DNA from: a virus
DNA length: 60,117 nucleotides
Virus record (IMG/VR): IMGVR_UViG_3300042310_000265
Location: 1-60,117 of that record
Strand: one strand, 5' to 3'
A program made the position numbers and the translations under genes. The stretch's first letter is position 1. Each line of letters opens with the position of its first letter. Under the pieces are notes generated by a model. It saw only the letters and a program-made list of their open reading frames with translations, did no database searches and was not told the origin of the DNA. Shown here one piece after another: positions 17,615 to 29,400 of this stretch.

Positions 17615-18193
17615 ATGGGCGGCGGACCTAGCGGACCATCAAAGTCTCAAATTAAAGCAGAGCAGGGATTGCGAAATCAAGAAATGCAGATGCAACAAGC
17701 GCAATTCAATCAACAAATGGCTCAACAAGCACAAATGGCGCAATTGCAACAACAGCAGGCTGAACAAGCAAGGCAGGATGCAATTTTTGAGCGTCAGAGA
17801 ATTGAAAGCGAGCAAGCGCGGATAATGGAGGAGCAAAAAAAAGAACGAGCAAGAATTGAAGAGCAACAACGACAAGCGGCAATTGAAAGTCAAAATGTTG
17901 CCGCCGCTCAACTTCGCAGGCAACAAGAATCCAAAGCACAGCAGGAACTATCTGCCGTCTCTAGCGCACAAACAATGGCAGACCAACAAAGGCAAGAGCA
18001 AGAGCGTCAGGCGGCATTGTCCGCAGGGGCGCAGGCTACTGGTGCTGGCTACAATTTAAATGCCGCTCGCAAGCAAGCATTGATTGGGATGAAAGGAACT
18101 CCAAATCTCCCTGCTACGGAAGCTAATCAATCTGCATCTAGCAATGTTTTCACTATGCCTAAAACAACTGGACTTCAATTTGGAGGAACTTAA
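17615..18193 (+). CDS. MGG/FGG-tagged virion protein 2, Gln-rich coiled coil
   Basis: 192 aa, MGGGPSGPSK start and FTMPKTTGLQFGGT end. Residues about 20-130 are an almost unbroken charged, Gln-rich helix (QMAQQAQMAQLQQQQ, ERQRIESEQARIMEEQKKERAR). A GAGYNLNAARKQAL motif follows, with a counterpart GSGYNVGSAQQQKI in the next protein. The preceding 26-base gap reads like the A-rich initiators used elsewhere. Likely a rod-like internal protein; paralogue of the gene at 18,195. Confidence 0.62.
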   Translation: MGGGPSGPSKSQIKAEQGLRNQEMQMQQAQFNQQMAQQAQMAQLQQQQAEQARQDAIFERQRIESEQARIMEEQKKERARIEEQQRQAAIESQNVAAAQLRRQQESKAQQELSAVSSAQTMADQQRQEQERQAALSAGAQATGAGYNLNAARKQALIGMKGTPNLPATEANQSASSNVFTMPKTTGLQFGGT

Positions 18194-18194
18194 T

Positions 18195-18776
18195 ATGGGA
18201 GGAAGTAAAGGTAGAGGTAAAAAAAACGATGGTGGTGGCAGTAGTCCCGCGCCTCAAAATAATAATTGGCAAGCACAGCAATCTGCAATGCAATCTGCAC
18301 AGCAAAACGCACAGCAAAACGCACAGCAGGCGGCAATGCAACAACAGATGGAGCAATCTAGGCAAGCGGCAGAAGCTGAAAGAAAGCGGCAAGAAGAAGC
18401 TGAAGCTGAACGAATTCGCCAACAAAATATCCAAGCTGAAAATCAAAAAGCGGCAGACTTCCGCAGGCAATCAGAAAATAAAATTCAATCGGACTTTACT
18501 AGTGCCGCACAAAACCAGCAACGACTCGATCAGCAAGCCGCGCAAAACTATGCCAGCACAACCGCAGGCGGAAGCGGCTACAATGTTGGTTCTGCCCAAC
18601 AGCAAAAAATCTCGGCGGCAGGGGGCGTTGCTGGACCTGCATCAACCAATGCGCCATCGTCTATGCAAATGGGACTTCCGCCTATTCTCGCGTCAAATGC
18701 TGGTGTTGGCGGCACTCCACAAAATACTAACTTCTCACTCCCGTCCGCTCAAGGACTACAATTCGGAGGTATGTAA
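18195..18776 (+). CDS. MGG/FGG-tagged virion protein 3, Gln-rich coiled coil
   Basis: 193 aa from ATG 18,195, one base after the upstream stop; an earlier in-frame ATG lies inside the upstream gene and is rejected. Starts MGGSKGRGKKNDGGG, has a QQNAQQNAQQAAMQQQMEQ helix, a GSGYNVGSAQQQKI motif and ends FSLPSAQGLQFGGM. Domain order equals that of the previous protein, so the pair arose by duplication. The stop overlaps the next ATG (TAATG). Confidence 0.62.
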   Translation: MGGSKGRGKKNDGGGSSPAPQNNNWQAQQSAMQSAQQNAQQNAQQAAMQQQMEQSRQAAEAERKRQEEAEAERIRQQNIQAENQKAADFRRQSENKIQSDFTSAAQNQQRLDQQAAQNYASTTAGGSGYNVGSAQQQKISAAGGVAGPASTNAPSSMQMGLPPILASNAGVGGTPQNTNFSLPSAQGLQFGGM

Positions 18777-20440
18777 TGCCTGCATCTTATAATTTCTCGC
18801 CACAATTCGCTACAATTAAGTCTGCATCTCCGTTAGAGGGGATGCGACCATTCCAAATACCAGAGGTGCGTCACACCGCTTTGCAATTTCAGCCTCAAAA
18901 GTTTTTAGAGGTTAAATCTAGTCAACCTGAATTAGTGTCGCAAGGTTGGGCGAGTGGCTTGAAGGAGGGCATTGGTGATGCATTAAAAGGCATTACTACG
19001 GCATTTGTTACTGAACGCGAGAAGAAAGACAAAAAAGCTGAAGATATCATTCAACGCAAACATGAAAAAGATGTAGCCGCAATTAAATCCGAAAAAACAT
19101 TTGAAGAAAAAGATTTAGAGAGAAGGTATAAAGAAGCGCAGGTTCAAAATATTGAATCTCAAGTTGAAACTAGAGGTAAAGATAAAAAAGTGCCACCAGT
19201 CATTAAGCCTCGCGGAACTTTTATTGTAGAACCTGATGAATCATTGCCAAAACCTGCTCCTACAGAGCCTGACACAGCTTCAAGCACAGAAGGGCAATTT
19301 AAGCCTGTTCCAGATGAGATTCCAGATAATATGAAGGGAGATAATACATCTTCATTGAAAGGAACCAGTCCGTTTTCTGCTGTTTCTGAAGATCGATTTG
19401 GCAGTTTAAAAGGAAAACCAAAATCAATTGCGTTTGAAACTTATAAACCAGAACCATCTATTTTAGATATCGCAGGCGGACCCGCCCCGACTGCTGAACC
19501 TCCAGTTCAACCTGCCACTCCAAAAGAATTAACAGAAGCAGAAAAAATTGCGCAATTAAACGAAGAGCAACTTAATGCAATGTATCCAGAGATGCCAGTT
19601 GCAGTATTTGCTGAACCTCCATCTATTAAGCAAGTTCCTGTTCAAGAACTTCTAGGAAACTATGAGGACTACGAGGAGGCATTAATGGCAAGGAAAGAAC
19701 TTGCAAGTAGAATGCCTGATTATGATGTTCCTGATGTTACTGAAGAAGTTTTAGAAGATGGCACAAGTTATTTTAGTATTAAGGCTCCAAAGCAAAAGCC
19801 CACTTCTAAAAAAGCTGGAGTCCCAGAAGGAATGACTGTTTCTAAAGGAAAGATTGATGCCGAGGGAAATGTCACGCTTGATATTGAGCCTGCTCCAGAT
19901 GCCAAAAAACAAGTTAGGGCATTAAAAGAACCTATTAGCGATTTAGACTTGATGCTTCGCACTATTAAACAAATACGAAGTATTTATGAAGGAATTTCAC
20001 CCGGCGTTGGAGGTGCGGCAAATTGGTTGTCATATATCCCCGGAACTGATGCCGCAGATGTGTCTAAACTTGTTGAAACTCTTCAAGGTAATATCGCTTT
20101 TAAAAAACTAGCAGAGATGAAGGCGGCATCTCCAACAGGAGGGGCATTAGGAGCAATTTCAGAACGAGAATTAAGTCTTTTAGCGGCTAGTGCTGGAAGC
20201 GTTGATCCTGCATTAAGTTTCTTTTTGTTTAAAGATAATTTAGATCAGATTGAAAGTGGCGCACTAAAAGCAAAACAATTGCTTGAGGAAGATATTGCAT
20301 CTATTGAAAAGCCTCAAAAGTTTACTCCGATTCAATCTGCTCCACAGAATGTTATTGAAATTAAAACGCAAGAAGAGTGGAAAAAATTAAAGTCTGGGCA
20401 AAAATATATTTTTAACGGAGTTGGTGGAACTAAAAAATAA
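18776..20440 (+). CDS. Ejection/internal virion protein, 554 aa
   Basis: The N-terminus has the motif SSQPELVSQGWASGLKEGI (also in the 143-aa protein at 16,259) and a charged coiled coil (EREKKDKKAEDIIQRKHEKD). The middle, about 140-390, is Pro/Glu-rich and disordered. Residues about 385-520 (SDLDLMLRTIKQIRSIYEG, LQGNIAFKKLAEMKAASPTGGALG, ISERELSLLAASAGSVDP) match a helical domain found in many phage DNA-injection or structural proteins. It leads directly into the giant polyvalent gene, so both are probably packaged and delivered together. Confidence 0.6.
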   Translation: MPASYNFSPQFATIKSASPLEGMRPFQIPEVRHTALQFQPQKFLEVKSSQPELVSQGWASGLKEGIGDALKGITTAFVTEREKKDKKAEDIIQRKHEKDVAAIKSEKTFEEKDLERRYKEAQVQNIESQVETRGKDKKVPPVIKPRGTFIVEPDESLPKPAPTEPDTASSTEGQFKPVPDEIPDNMKGDNTSSLKGTSPFSAVSEDRFGSLKGKPKSIAFETYKPEPSILDIAGGPAPTAEPPVQPATPKELTEAEKIAQLNEEQLNAMYPEMPVAVFAEPPSIKQVPVQELLGNYEDYEEALMARKELASRMPDYDVPDVTEEVLEDGTSYFSIKAPKQKPTSKKAGVPEGMTVSKGKIDAEGNVTLDIEPAPDAKKQVRALKEPISDLDLMLRTIKQIRSIYEGISPGVGGAANWLSYIPGTDAADVSKLVETLQGNIAFKKLAEMKAASPTGGALGAISERELSLLAASAGSVDPALSFFLFKDNLDQIESGALKAKQLLEEDIASIEKPQKFTPIQSAPQNVIEIKTQEEWKKLKSGQKYIFNGVGGTKK

Positions 20441-20441
20441 T

Positions 20442-23400
20442 ATGGCATGGCAACCTCCTGAAGATGAATTAGACAGTAATGTTCTACAACAATGGAAACC
20501 TCCTGAAGATGAATTAGACAAAAATCTTCCAGATCAATGGAGTCCTCCTGAAGATGAACTGGATAATAGTCCTACAAAAATTAAAGATGTAGGAGCATTA
20601 AAGCAGATGAAAGATTCGGGTCAGAAATTGACCTATGATCAAGAACGAGTCTTGTTTGATGCTGAAGATAAAAAACCATTCACTCAAAAGGTATCCGAGG
20701 CAGTAAATACATTTGTTCCAACAGCAATTGATATTGCCAAGCAATTAGGTTCTGGTGCTGGTGAGTTTATTTACAAAGGCGTTTTAAAGCCAATCGATGC
20801 AATGTCTCAAAGTCCAGAGGAGGCTGAAAAGACATTAAAAGAAGCTGGAAATATTTGGAGGTCTGGGGCGCATGGTTTTGGTCAAGACATTCAAGAAACA
20901 GCAGATGCTGGTGTGCGCTTTGCAATGTTTGGAAGTGACTTTACCGATAAACTTTTAGGTAGGTCTGAAAACGAAAGATTTGAGAAATATATGTTGCGCC
21001 AAGGAATGCGTGAATTTTCTCAAAAAGTTTACGAAGACAATCCTGATGCGGCGGCACGATTGCTTTCAGAAAATCCTTTATTGCAAAAATTGGCATATGC
21101 CGCCGCACTAGCGCAAGGCGGAACAAAAGAAGAAGCTGAATTAGCTCAAAAAGCATATAGTGAATTGGTTCTGGAAAGCGGATTAAAGAAAGAAGATATT
21201 AATGAAAATGTTGCTCTTTTTGCAGAAGTTTTATCTCCGTTGTCTTTGCCGGGAACAAATACCGCAACCAAGTTTTTAAACAAAGGAACGACAAAATTTG
21301 TTCAAAAAACTGGAGAACTAGCGTTAAAGGGTGTAGCCGCACCAATTGCAAAAGGCATAGAAAAAACCGCAGGAGTTGTCGAAGCTGGAATTGAAGGAGC
21401 GCAAAATCTGTCTCGCAAGATCGGCGAGTATACAGTTGGCGACCCAGATACTTTATTAAAAGCAACTGTCACGACTGCCGCCGCACCAGTAAGAATCCCT
21501 GCAAAGATGGTTCGTGGTATCGCTAGGACTGTTTACGATGTGGCATCTGAAGCAGGACCGGGGCGCATTGGAATGTTTGAGCGAGCAGGCAAGAAACTAG
21601 ATTCAGGCGCACTTACTAAAAAATTATTTAGTTCTGAAGCATTGGGAGGAAAAGGTAGGGCGAGAGTTGCTGACTGGGCAGTTCGTCAGACTAATGCCAT
21701 TGTTCAGCCTGCCGTCAATGGTGCTGTATTGAATGTTGCTCTAGGATTGCCCGATATCGAGTCCGCAACGGATTTGGGATACATGGCAGGCGTTGGTGCT
21801 GGAATCGGCGGATTTGGAGGCTCTAGGCTCCAAGAACGAGGCATGGCATTATTTGATCCAACAACTAGCCTAGCTCAAAAAATTGATGCTGTTGTAACTC
21901 CAGACCCAATGGGATTGCGTCGAGATCAAGATGCTGACATCAAACGATTCTTGTCTACAGCAGACTCTTCTTTGGTTGATAGCATTAACGAGTTATCTAA
22001 TGTAAATAATATTAAATCTGCTTTAGAGGTTAAAATTAAAAACCTTGAAGGCAGACGAGATGCTCAAATTCGCAAAGAAGACTCTGCTAGAATTCAAAGA
22101 GACATCAATAATCTTAAAGCACAGAGGATTGAACTAGAGAAAGTAAATCCAGAAACTGAAAATGAAATTAAGCGTCAAGTGCAATTAAGTTTTGCTGACG
22201 CTATGGATTTAGCAAAAACAACTGGTGCGGCGGCGGGATTAAGTAACATCGAAGTCAAGGTTTTAAAGCCTGAACAGATGGATCAATTCTATCGAGATAA
22301 GTTTGGCAAAACTCTTACTGATGCTGAAAGTGTAGTTAAGCAATTAGTTGGCAATCCAAATCTATCTCCGTCCGAGCAAGAATTATTAACCAGAGCAGAT
22401 GCTACTATTCGACAATACTTGAGCGATGTTGCAGGAGCATCTACTGCGAGAGGATTTGCAATTAGCGAGCGACCTGATGTTCCAGAGCATCTGCGGATGC
22501 AGAATCAGAAGGGCGCAACTGTAGTGATCAATGGTGATCTTGTATCGCAGATGGGTCGAGATGGATTGAACTTGTCGCGAGTTATCAATCACGAAATGCA
22601 ACACGCACTTTCTAATTTCACAGAAGTGCGTCAAATGCTTGATCCGATTCGCAGGCAATTGTTCGATCAGAAGATTCAAAATCCAGACGGCACATTTGAT
22701 GTTGTTTCAAGCGGCATGATTACCGATGCCGAATTGGATAAATACGCAATTCAATATGCGGCAGGCATGGATGCATCTGGCGGGGCATCTTTCCTTGGTC
22801 AATTTGCCAATCAAGATCAACTCCGAGCATACATGAAGGAGGAGGTGCTATCGGAGCTTGCAGGGCTTTCTGGTGCTTCGCATGGCGACTTGCGTAGTGG
22901 ATTGGATTCCGTAGGACGGCAAGCTGTAGATTGGCTTGAGACGAAGACAAAGACAGGTGCGTTAAAAACAATCAAAGAAGGTTTGCGTCAGTTTGGGATT
23001 GGATTTGATGACCAAGGAAAATTTACCTCGGTTCTTGGAACTAATCTTCCACCAGAGGCATTTTCAATGATTCGCCAATATCAACGCAAAATGCGCGATT
23101 TGAATGAAAGCCTTGTCTACAATTCCAGCCCATTAAAAGATGCGCCAGAGATTCCGCTGACTGCACTAGCTACGAATCGTGCGCTTCAAGAGCGTTACAA
23201 GCATTCTGACTTTTTCGAGCAACAGCAAGTTGTCACTTTAGAATCTCCAGATGGTAGCAAACAAGAGGTTGTTGTTCCCGCTGACGCAAAGTTAGATCGA
23301 TTTGTTGGACAATATCGTTTTGCTAATGGTCAGTTGGTAGATGAGCAAGGCAACCCTATTTCACTTGGTCCTGATATTCCGCTTCAAGCCATGCCTGACG

Positions 23401-26400
23401 GCACATCTGTTTCTCTGGACACTAGGATTGCCAGAAACCCAGATGGATCGCCAAGAATCTTATCTCCACGGGAATCGAAACGCCGAGCAAAACAACGAGG
23501 CGAGATTATCCGAAAAGCCGTTGATGACGCTCCTGATGATGAATCTGGGGTGAGACTGGAAGACATGGGGAACGGGAATTACCGAGGCACACTTTCTCCT
23601 ACGCAAATCGAAGCAATTAACAACCTGCCTAATGATATTGTTGCGCCTTCACTTAAACGCAAGATTGCATTCTTTAACGATATTCTTGGGCGTAAGGATG
23701 GAAGCATCGTAGAGATTGAATATCAAGCGGCACTTCGTGACGGGAAATATCGTGCATTAAAACCGCAACTTCGCACCGAAATTCCGATTGGTTTCCAGTT
23801 CGACAAGCAAGGTAATTTCTTGATGACTACCATGTCATTGTCGCGGATGTATGACAAAGCGAATGCATGGGCGGCAAAGCGTCCTCGCAATCTTCGACTT
23901 TGGGGTGGTGATATGACCAAGTTCTGGGATTCCGTTCGTCAATACTTGATGAATCATCAAAAGGGATTGCAGGGTCATATTGGATTAAATGCCGATCCAG
24001 AGATTGCAATGCAGATGAAAAATCGCATCAACGATCTTTTCAATGTTTATCGTAAAGAGACTCGCGAGGCTAATCCAGAACGCACAATTCTTCCAAAACG
24101 CCGGGGGCAAGACCCAATGGATGTTGTCATTCGTTCTAGGCGCATGGATCGAATTAATTCTTTTGATGAAACTGCTCTTCCAAAGATGCCGTTTCAGTAT
24201 GAGTTAGCAGTTCAGAATTATCTTCCCGCAGAAAACCCATTTGCTGAATTACAAGATGCACAGCAGTTTGCTAAAGCAATGGAGGTAGATGAAGAATTAG
24301 TTAATCGAGCTATTGCTGGAGATATTGAACCATTGGAATTGCAGTTGCATGAGCAAGACCTGCTTCGTCCTGCTGAATACATCGATGTTAGCAATGGCAA
24401 GATTCGCGTGAGGTCTATGTTTGATCCTACTCAAGCAATTTTTGAGCAAGGTGAAAGCAATCCAGAATCTCCATCACAATTGCAATTCCTTCCTTCCGAA
24501 ATCGAAGCACCATCTGGCGAGCGTGGATTCCAAAGTAAATTGCAAATGGAAATTCAAAGTAAGTTCCTTGGTGCAATGGCAACTCCAGAGCAGTTGAAGG
24601 CAGTTTTGAACAACCCGCAGAATGTCAAAGCGGAGGAGGTTAAATGGTCAGGAGTCAATGACGCAATCGACAGGCTTGCAAGCGAGAACAACGGCAAGGT
24701 TCCTGTGCAGGAATTGCTAAATTATTTGCGAGATGAAGGGCAAGTTAAGTTTGAGGAAGTCACCATTGGATATGATAATGAAATTCAAAAAATTGCTGAT
24801 CAATATAGAATTAAAATTGAAGATGAGTATGGTGAAAAAGCATTTTACGATGAATTTGATGAGCCTCTTGAATTAGATGAAGTTCCGCCTCAATTATTAG
24901 ACGCAATATATAAAGCAGGGAAAAAACCTGAACCAAGTTATGCTCAATACCAACTTCCCGGCGGTGAAAACTATCGTGAAGTTGTGATGGCGATGCCATC
25001 TCAAAAAGGAGTTCAAATTTTAAAAGATGGAAAAGTTGTTTGGGAAGACAATGAAATAACTCCAACTGGCAAACAAATATCTGATTTGAAATATCAATAT
25101 CCAGAAAGTAAAGGATATTCAGTTGTTGGGAAGGGTTCTGAACAATACACCTCTTCCCACTTCCCCGAAATTCCAAACTATGTGGCGCATATGCGTCTTA
25201 ACGAGCGCACAATCCAAGATGTTGGATATGCTATTCGCAATACAGAAAGTGGCAGGAAAGGCCCAGTTAAAGCAACCCGTGCAGAGGCTGAAGCAGATTT
25301 AAAACAATATCCTGCAAGTTACTCATTGGAAATAGTTGAAGTTCCAAGAAATGTAGATGGATTGTTCATCGAAGAGTTGCAGTCTGACAGGCATCAGGCG
25401 GGTAGGGAAGAGGGATATACTGAAGATACAAAACCATTATTAATTGAAGAAGAAAAAAGACTCGATTCTATACGAGAAAAAATACAATTTTTAGAAGAAA
25501 ATGGTATAGATGAAGATAATCCAACCCCAGAGTATCGATCATTGGATGCTGAATTTATTAATTTAGCAAGAAGACTTCAAGGAGGTTCTATTCGCGCAGT
25601 TCCAGACGCACCATTCCGCAAAGACTGGTCACTACAACTCTTCAAACGCGCATTGCGCGATGCGGTAGAGTCAGGGAAGCAATGGATTGGTTGGACTACT
25701 GGAGAAACGCAGGCTGAACGCTATGACTTGAGTAAGCAGATTGGCAAGGTTGTATGGAATGAAGATACAAAAATGCTGACTGCTTATGATCCAAGTCAGA
25801 AAAAAACTGTTATTCAAGAGTCCAATATAACATCTGAAAAACTTGCAGATTATGTTGGAAAAGAAGTTGCACAAAAACTTGTTGAACAATCTCCAGATGA
25901 AGACATGGACAGGCAAATATCTGGTCTTGATCTTAAGGTTGGCGGCGAAGGCATGAAAGGATTTTACGACACGATCCTGCCTAAAGAGCTTGGCAAATAT
26001 GTTGCCAAGATGGGTGGCAAGGTTGAGAAGTCTGAAATTGTTATAGAAAAACCAAGCACATTTACTAAATTTACCAGAACTCCAAATTCAGTTCCTGAAA
26101 TTATTAATGTTCGTGAAAAAACCGCACCAATTTGGCGAGTAAACATCACGCCGCAAATGGAGAATGTCGTTCGCGCAGGGCAGTTGCAGTTCATGCCTGC
26201 TGAACAGACTATAAATAAAGTCCCAACTCAAGAGGAACTTGATGCAATGAAGGCACTATTGCCAAAATATACATCAAAATTAAGAAACATTAATAAAAAT
26301 GAGAAATATATTACAGTTTATGATGAAAATGGAAAACACGCAGGTAGTGCTGAAATATATGTAAATAAACCAGATAATTTTATTAGTATAGAATGGATTG

Positions 26401-29400
26401 ATACAACAATACAAAAAAATAAAGGATTCGGACAGGCATTGTATCGAGAAATAGCAAAGTATGCTCAACAACAAAATATTGATACAATTGAAGGTGAAAT
26501 TATAAATAAAAAAGCGGTAAAGCGAAGAGAAGAATTATTTGAAACAATTTCAAAATCAGAAGGAACTCTTGAGGGGGATTATGATGAAGACCCTAATAAA
26601 GGATATTATGCAGACTTGACCAGCAAAGTTCCACCTGACATTCGCTTCATGCCTGCTGAAGTTGACGCTCGCTATATCGACCTTGAAGCAAAAGCTAAAG
26701 CTGGAGACAAGGAAGCTGAAGCGGAGGCAATAGCTATTGTTGAAAATATTGCAAAAAATGCAGGGGGCATTGAAGCATGGCATTTTGGATCATTTGATCC
26801 TTCTTATGATCCTATTCCCAAAACAAAAAAAGGAATGCATTTTGGATCAAAAGAAGCGTCTATACAAAGGGCATTCGACAAACAACCAGAGGATGAGCGC
26901 AGATCATTAGAGATTTTTGAAGAAAACGGATTGTGGTATTGGAAAACAAATACAAACGAAAGTTTAGATGGTTTTTCTACAAAACAATTAGCAGAAAATA
27001 ATGCCAATAACGCAATAGCAGAAATGTGGATGTATCAAGATTATGATTATAATGATGTTGGTAATTTGACAAAAACATATTTGTTTTTTAATAACTTAAA
27101 AACAGTTAAAGATCAAGGTGATAACTGGAATGATACTATTATAAAATCAAAAGAAGAAGGATACGATGGTTTAAAATATAAAAATGAATTTGAAGACAAA
27201 GGATCGACTTCATATGTAATATTTAATCCTCAACAAGCAAAATCCGCAGACCCCTTCACCTACGACGATGCAGGCGCATTGATCCCGCTATCCGAGAGGT
27301 TCCAGTCTGCAACTCCTGACATTCGTTTCCTTCCTGCTGAACAAGGCGAACCAGAAGGCTTGCAAGGCATCGAACTGCCACAGACATACCGCAGGATTAG
27401 CGACATGATTCCGCCTTTGCGCGATATTGAGCCTCCCGTGCGTCCTGTGCAAGCATTGCCAAACATTCAGTTCTTGCCAGAGGAAAAGACTCCAACTGCA
27501 AAAGAAGTTCTTAAAAAACCACTTGAAAATCTTCCATTAAAAGAAGTAAGCACTTGGACTGAAATACAAAAAGCACCAATAATTACGCTTAAAGACTTGA
27601 TTGGGAAAAAAGTATTCCCAACATTTGCTGACATTACATCTGCTGGAAGAGTATTTAAAGGCATTGATTCAAGTGAACTTTTAATACCGATTGAAACTCA
27701 TGGAGGCCCGGAATGGCCATTGATTCAACCAGAAAAAGTTGGAGAAGAAACAAATATTTGGTCTAATCAAGGCGCAGGTGTATCTACAACAAAAGCAAAA
27801 CGAGCAGAAGAAGGGGCAATAATGCTTGTAACGCTAATGGATAAAAATGCACATTTATCTAATACTGAAGTTGCTAATGCAATTATCGGAACAAATTTAG
27901 CCTATGTAAAAGATGGGAGAATAACAAAAAATAATTTAAAACTGCTTAACAAAAAAATTAAAGAAGAAGAGGCATTTAAAGATTTTGTTGGTATTGATTC
28001 TACTGAAATCAATGATTATGTGGCAAAACTGCCGTTCCAAGGTGATAAAAGCAGAGCAAGACTTGCAACTATTTTGTCTTCAAAAGAAGCAGAATCATTG
28101 GGATCGGCAAATGTTCAACGCATTCTTGATGAGATGCGTAGTCCTGCGTTTGAAGGCGGCAGGATTGGTGATTCTGTAATCGCACTTCAATTATCAAAAG
28201 GCGCACCAGTTGTTAAATTGTCTGAATCTGGCGCGATGACTCATCCATCGTATCAATATGCCGTGAGAGGAAAAGTAATCGGGAAGTTTGCTCGCCCAAT
28301 AAATGCAGAAATGATTTACGATGATTTTCTGGCACAAAGAAGATTAGAGGGCAAACCTACATCTGGAGATCGTAGGGCGATTGATCTTGCAAAACCAGTT
28401 CAAATTATTACAAAAGAAATTGCAAATCGCATTCCACAGACTCCATATAAATATTTAAAGTCAGCGCAACACGCTAAATTATTAAAGTATGCACTTGAAA
28501 ATGACTGGAAGGATTCAGCCGTTGCAAAAAATAAAGGTGGAATTTCTCCAGCAGAATTTATTGACACTTTAAATTCAAGCGAAGCAAAAGTTGCTCTTAA
28601 TGATTACACTCTTGATTCAGTAAAAAAAGAAATCAAAGATGGCAAACTAAATTTGTATCAACTTGGAGACTCTAAAGTCTTTTTTGGGACAAAGAATAGC
28701 GACCCAGCAAGCGACTATGGATTAGACCCGAAAGACTACGGGTTTGGTGAAAATGAGAAAACGCTAACATTGGTATTGAATGCCGAGCGTGGAACCGCTG
28801 GCATGGGAGATGCCATTATGATGAAAGCGTTGTCAGAAGGCGTGACTGCTCTCGATTGTTTTGCAATTAAAAACTCAAGATATCCAGATGGTATGTTGCC
28901 ATCATTGTACAAGCGATTCGGATTTGAGGTTGTCGGTGAAATCCCATTTGACCCGCAATATTACACTCCGCAAAAATTGGCAGACATAAAATTGTTTTGG
29001 AAAAATAATGGTTGGGACGAATCTACTGGACTTCCTTCCGTTGTTATGATGAAGTGGAAGGGAAATGAAAATGACCGAACAAGAAGCCTACGAGACATTG
29101 CTGGTAAAGCTCCAGCAGGTATTCGGGAACGAAATTCCTCACCTATCCGAGACACAGAAGGATATTTTGGACGGACTGATATTGGACAGGGTGGAGGCTC
29201 ACAAGGGGGATTACAGCAAGGTGACTCTGGACGAGGTAGAGGGAGTCAGGGAGATGCTTTACAAGGAATTCAGCTTGGCAGAGGCACAATAAATGCAATC
29301 CAAGAATTGTTTGGAATGAATGATGCTGAACTCAAAAATCTGGGGATTAATCCTTCTCAAATTCAAACAATAAAAAAAGCCATAGGATATAGTACTGAAA

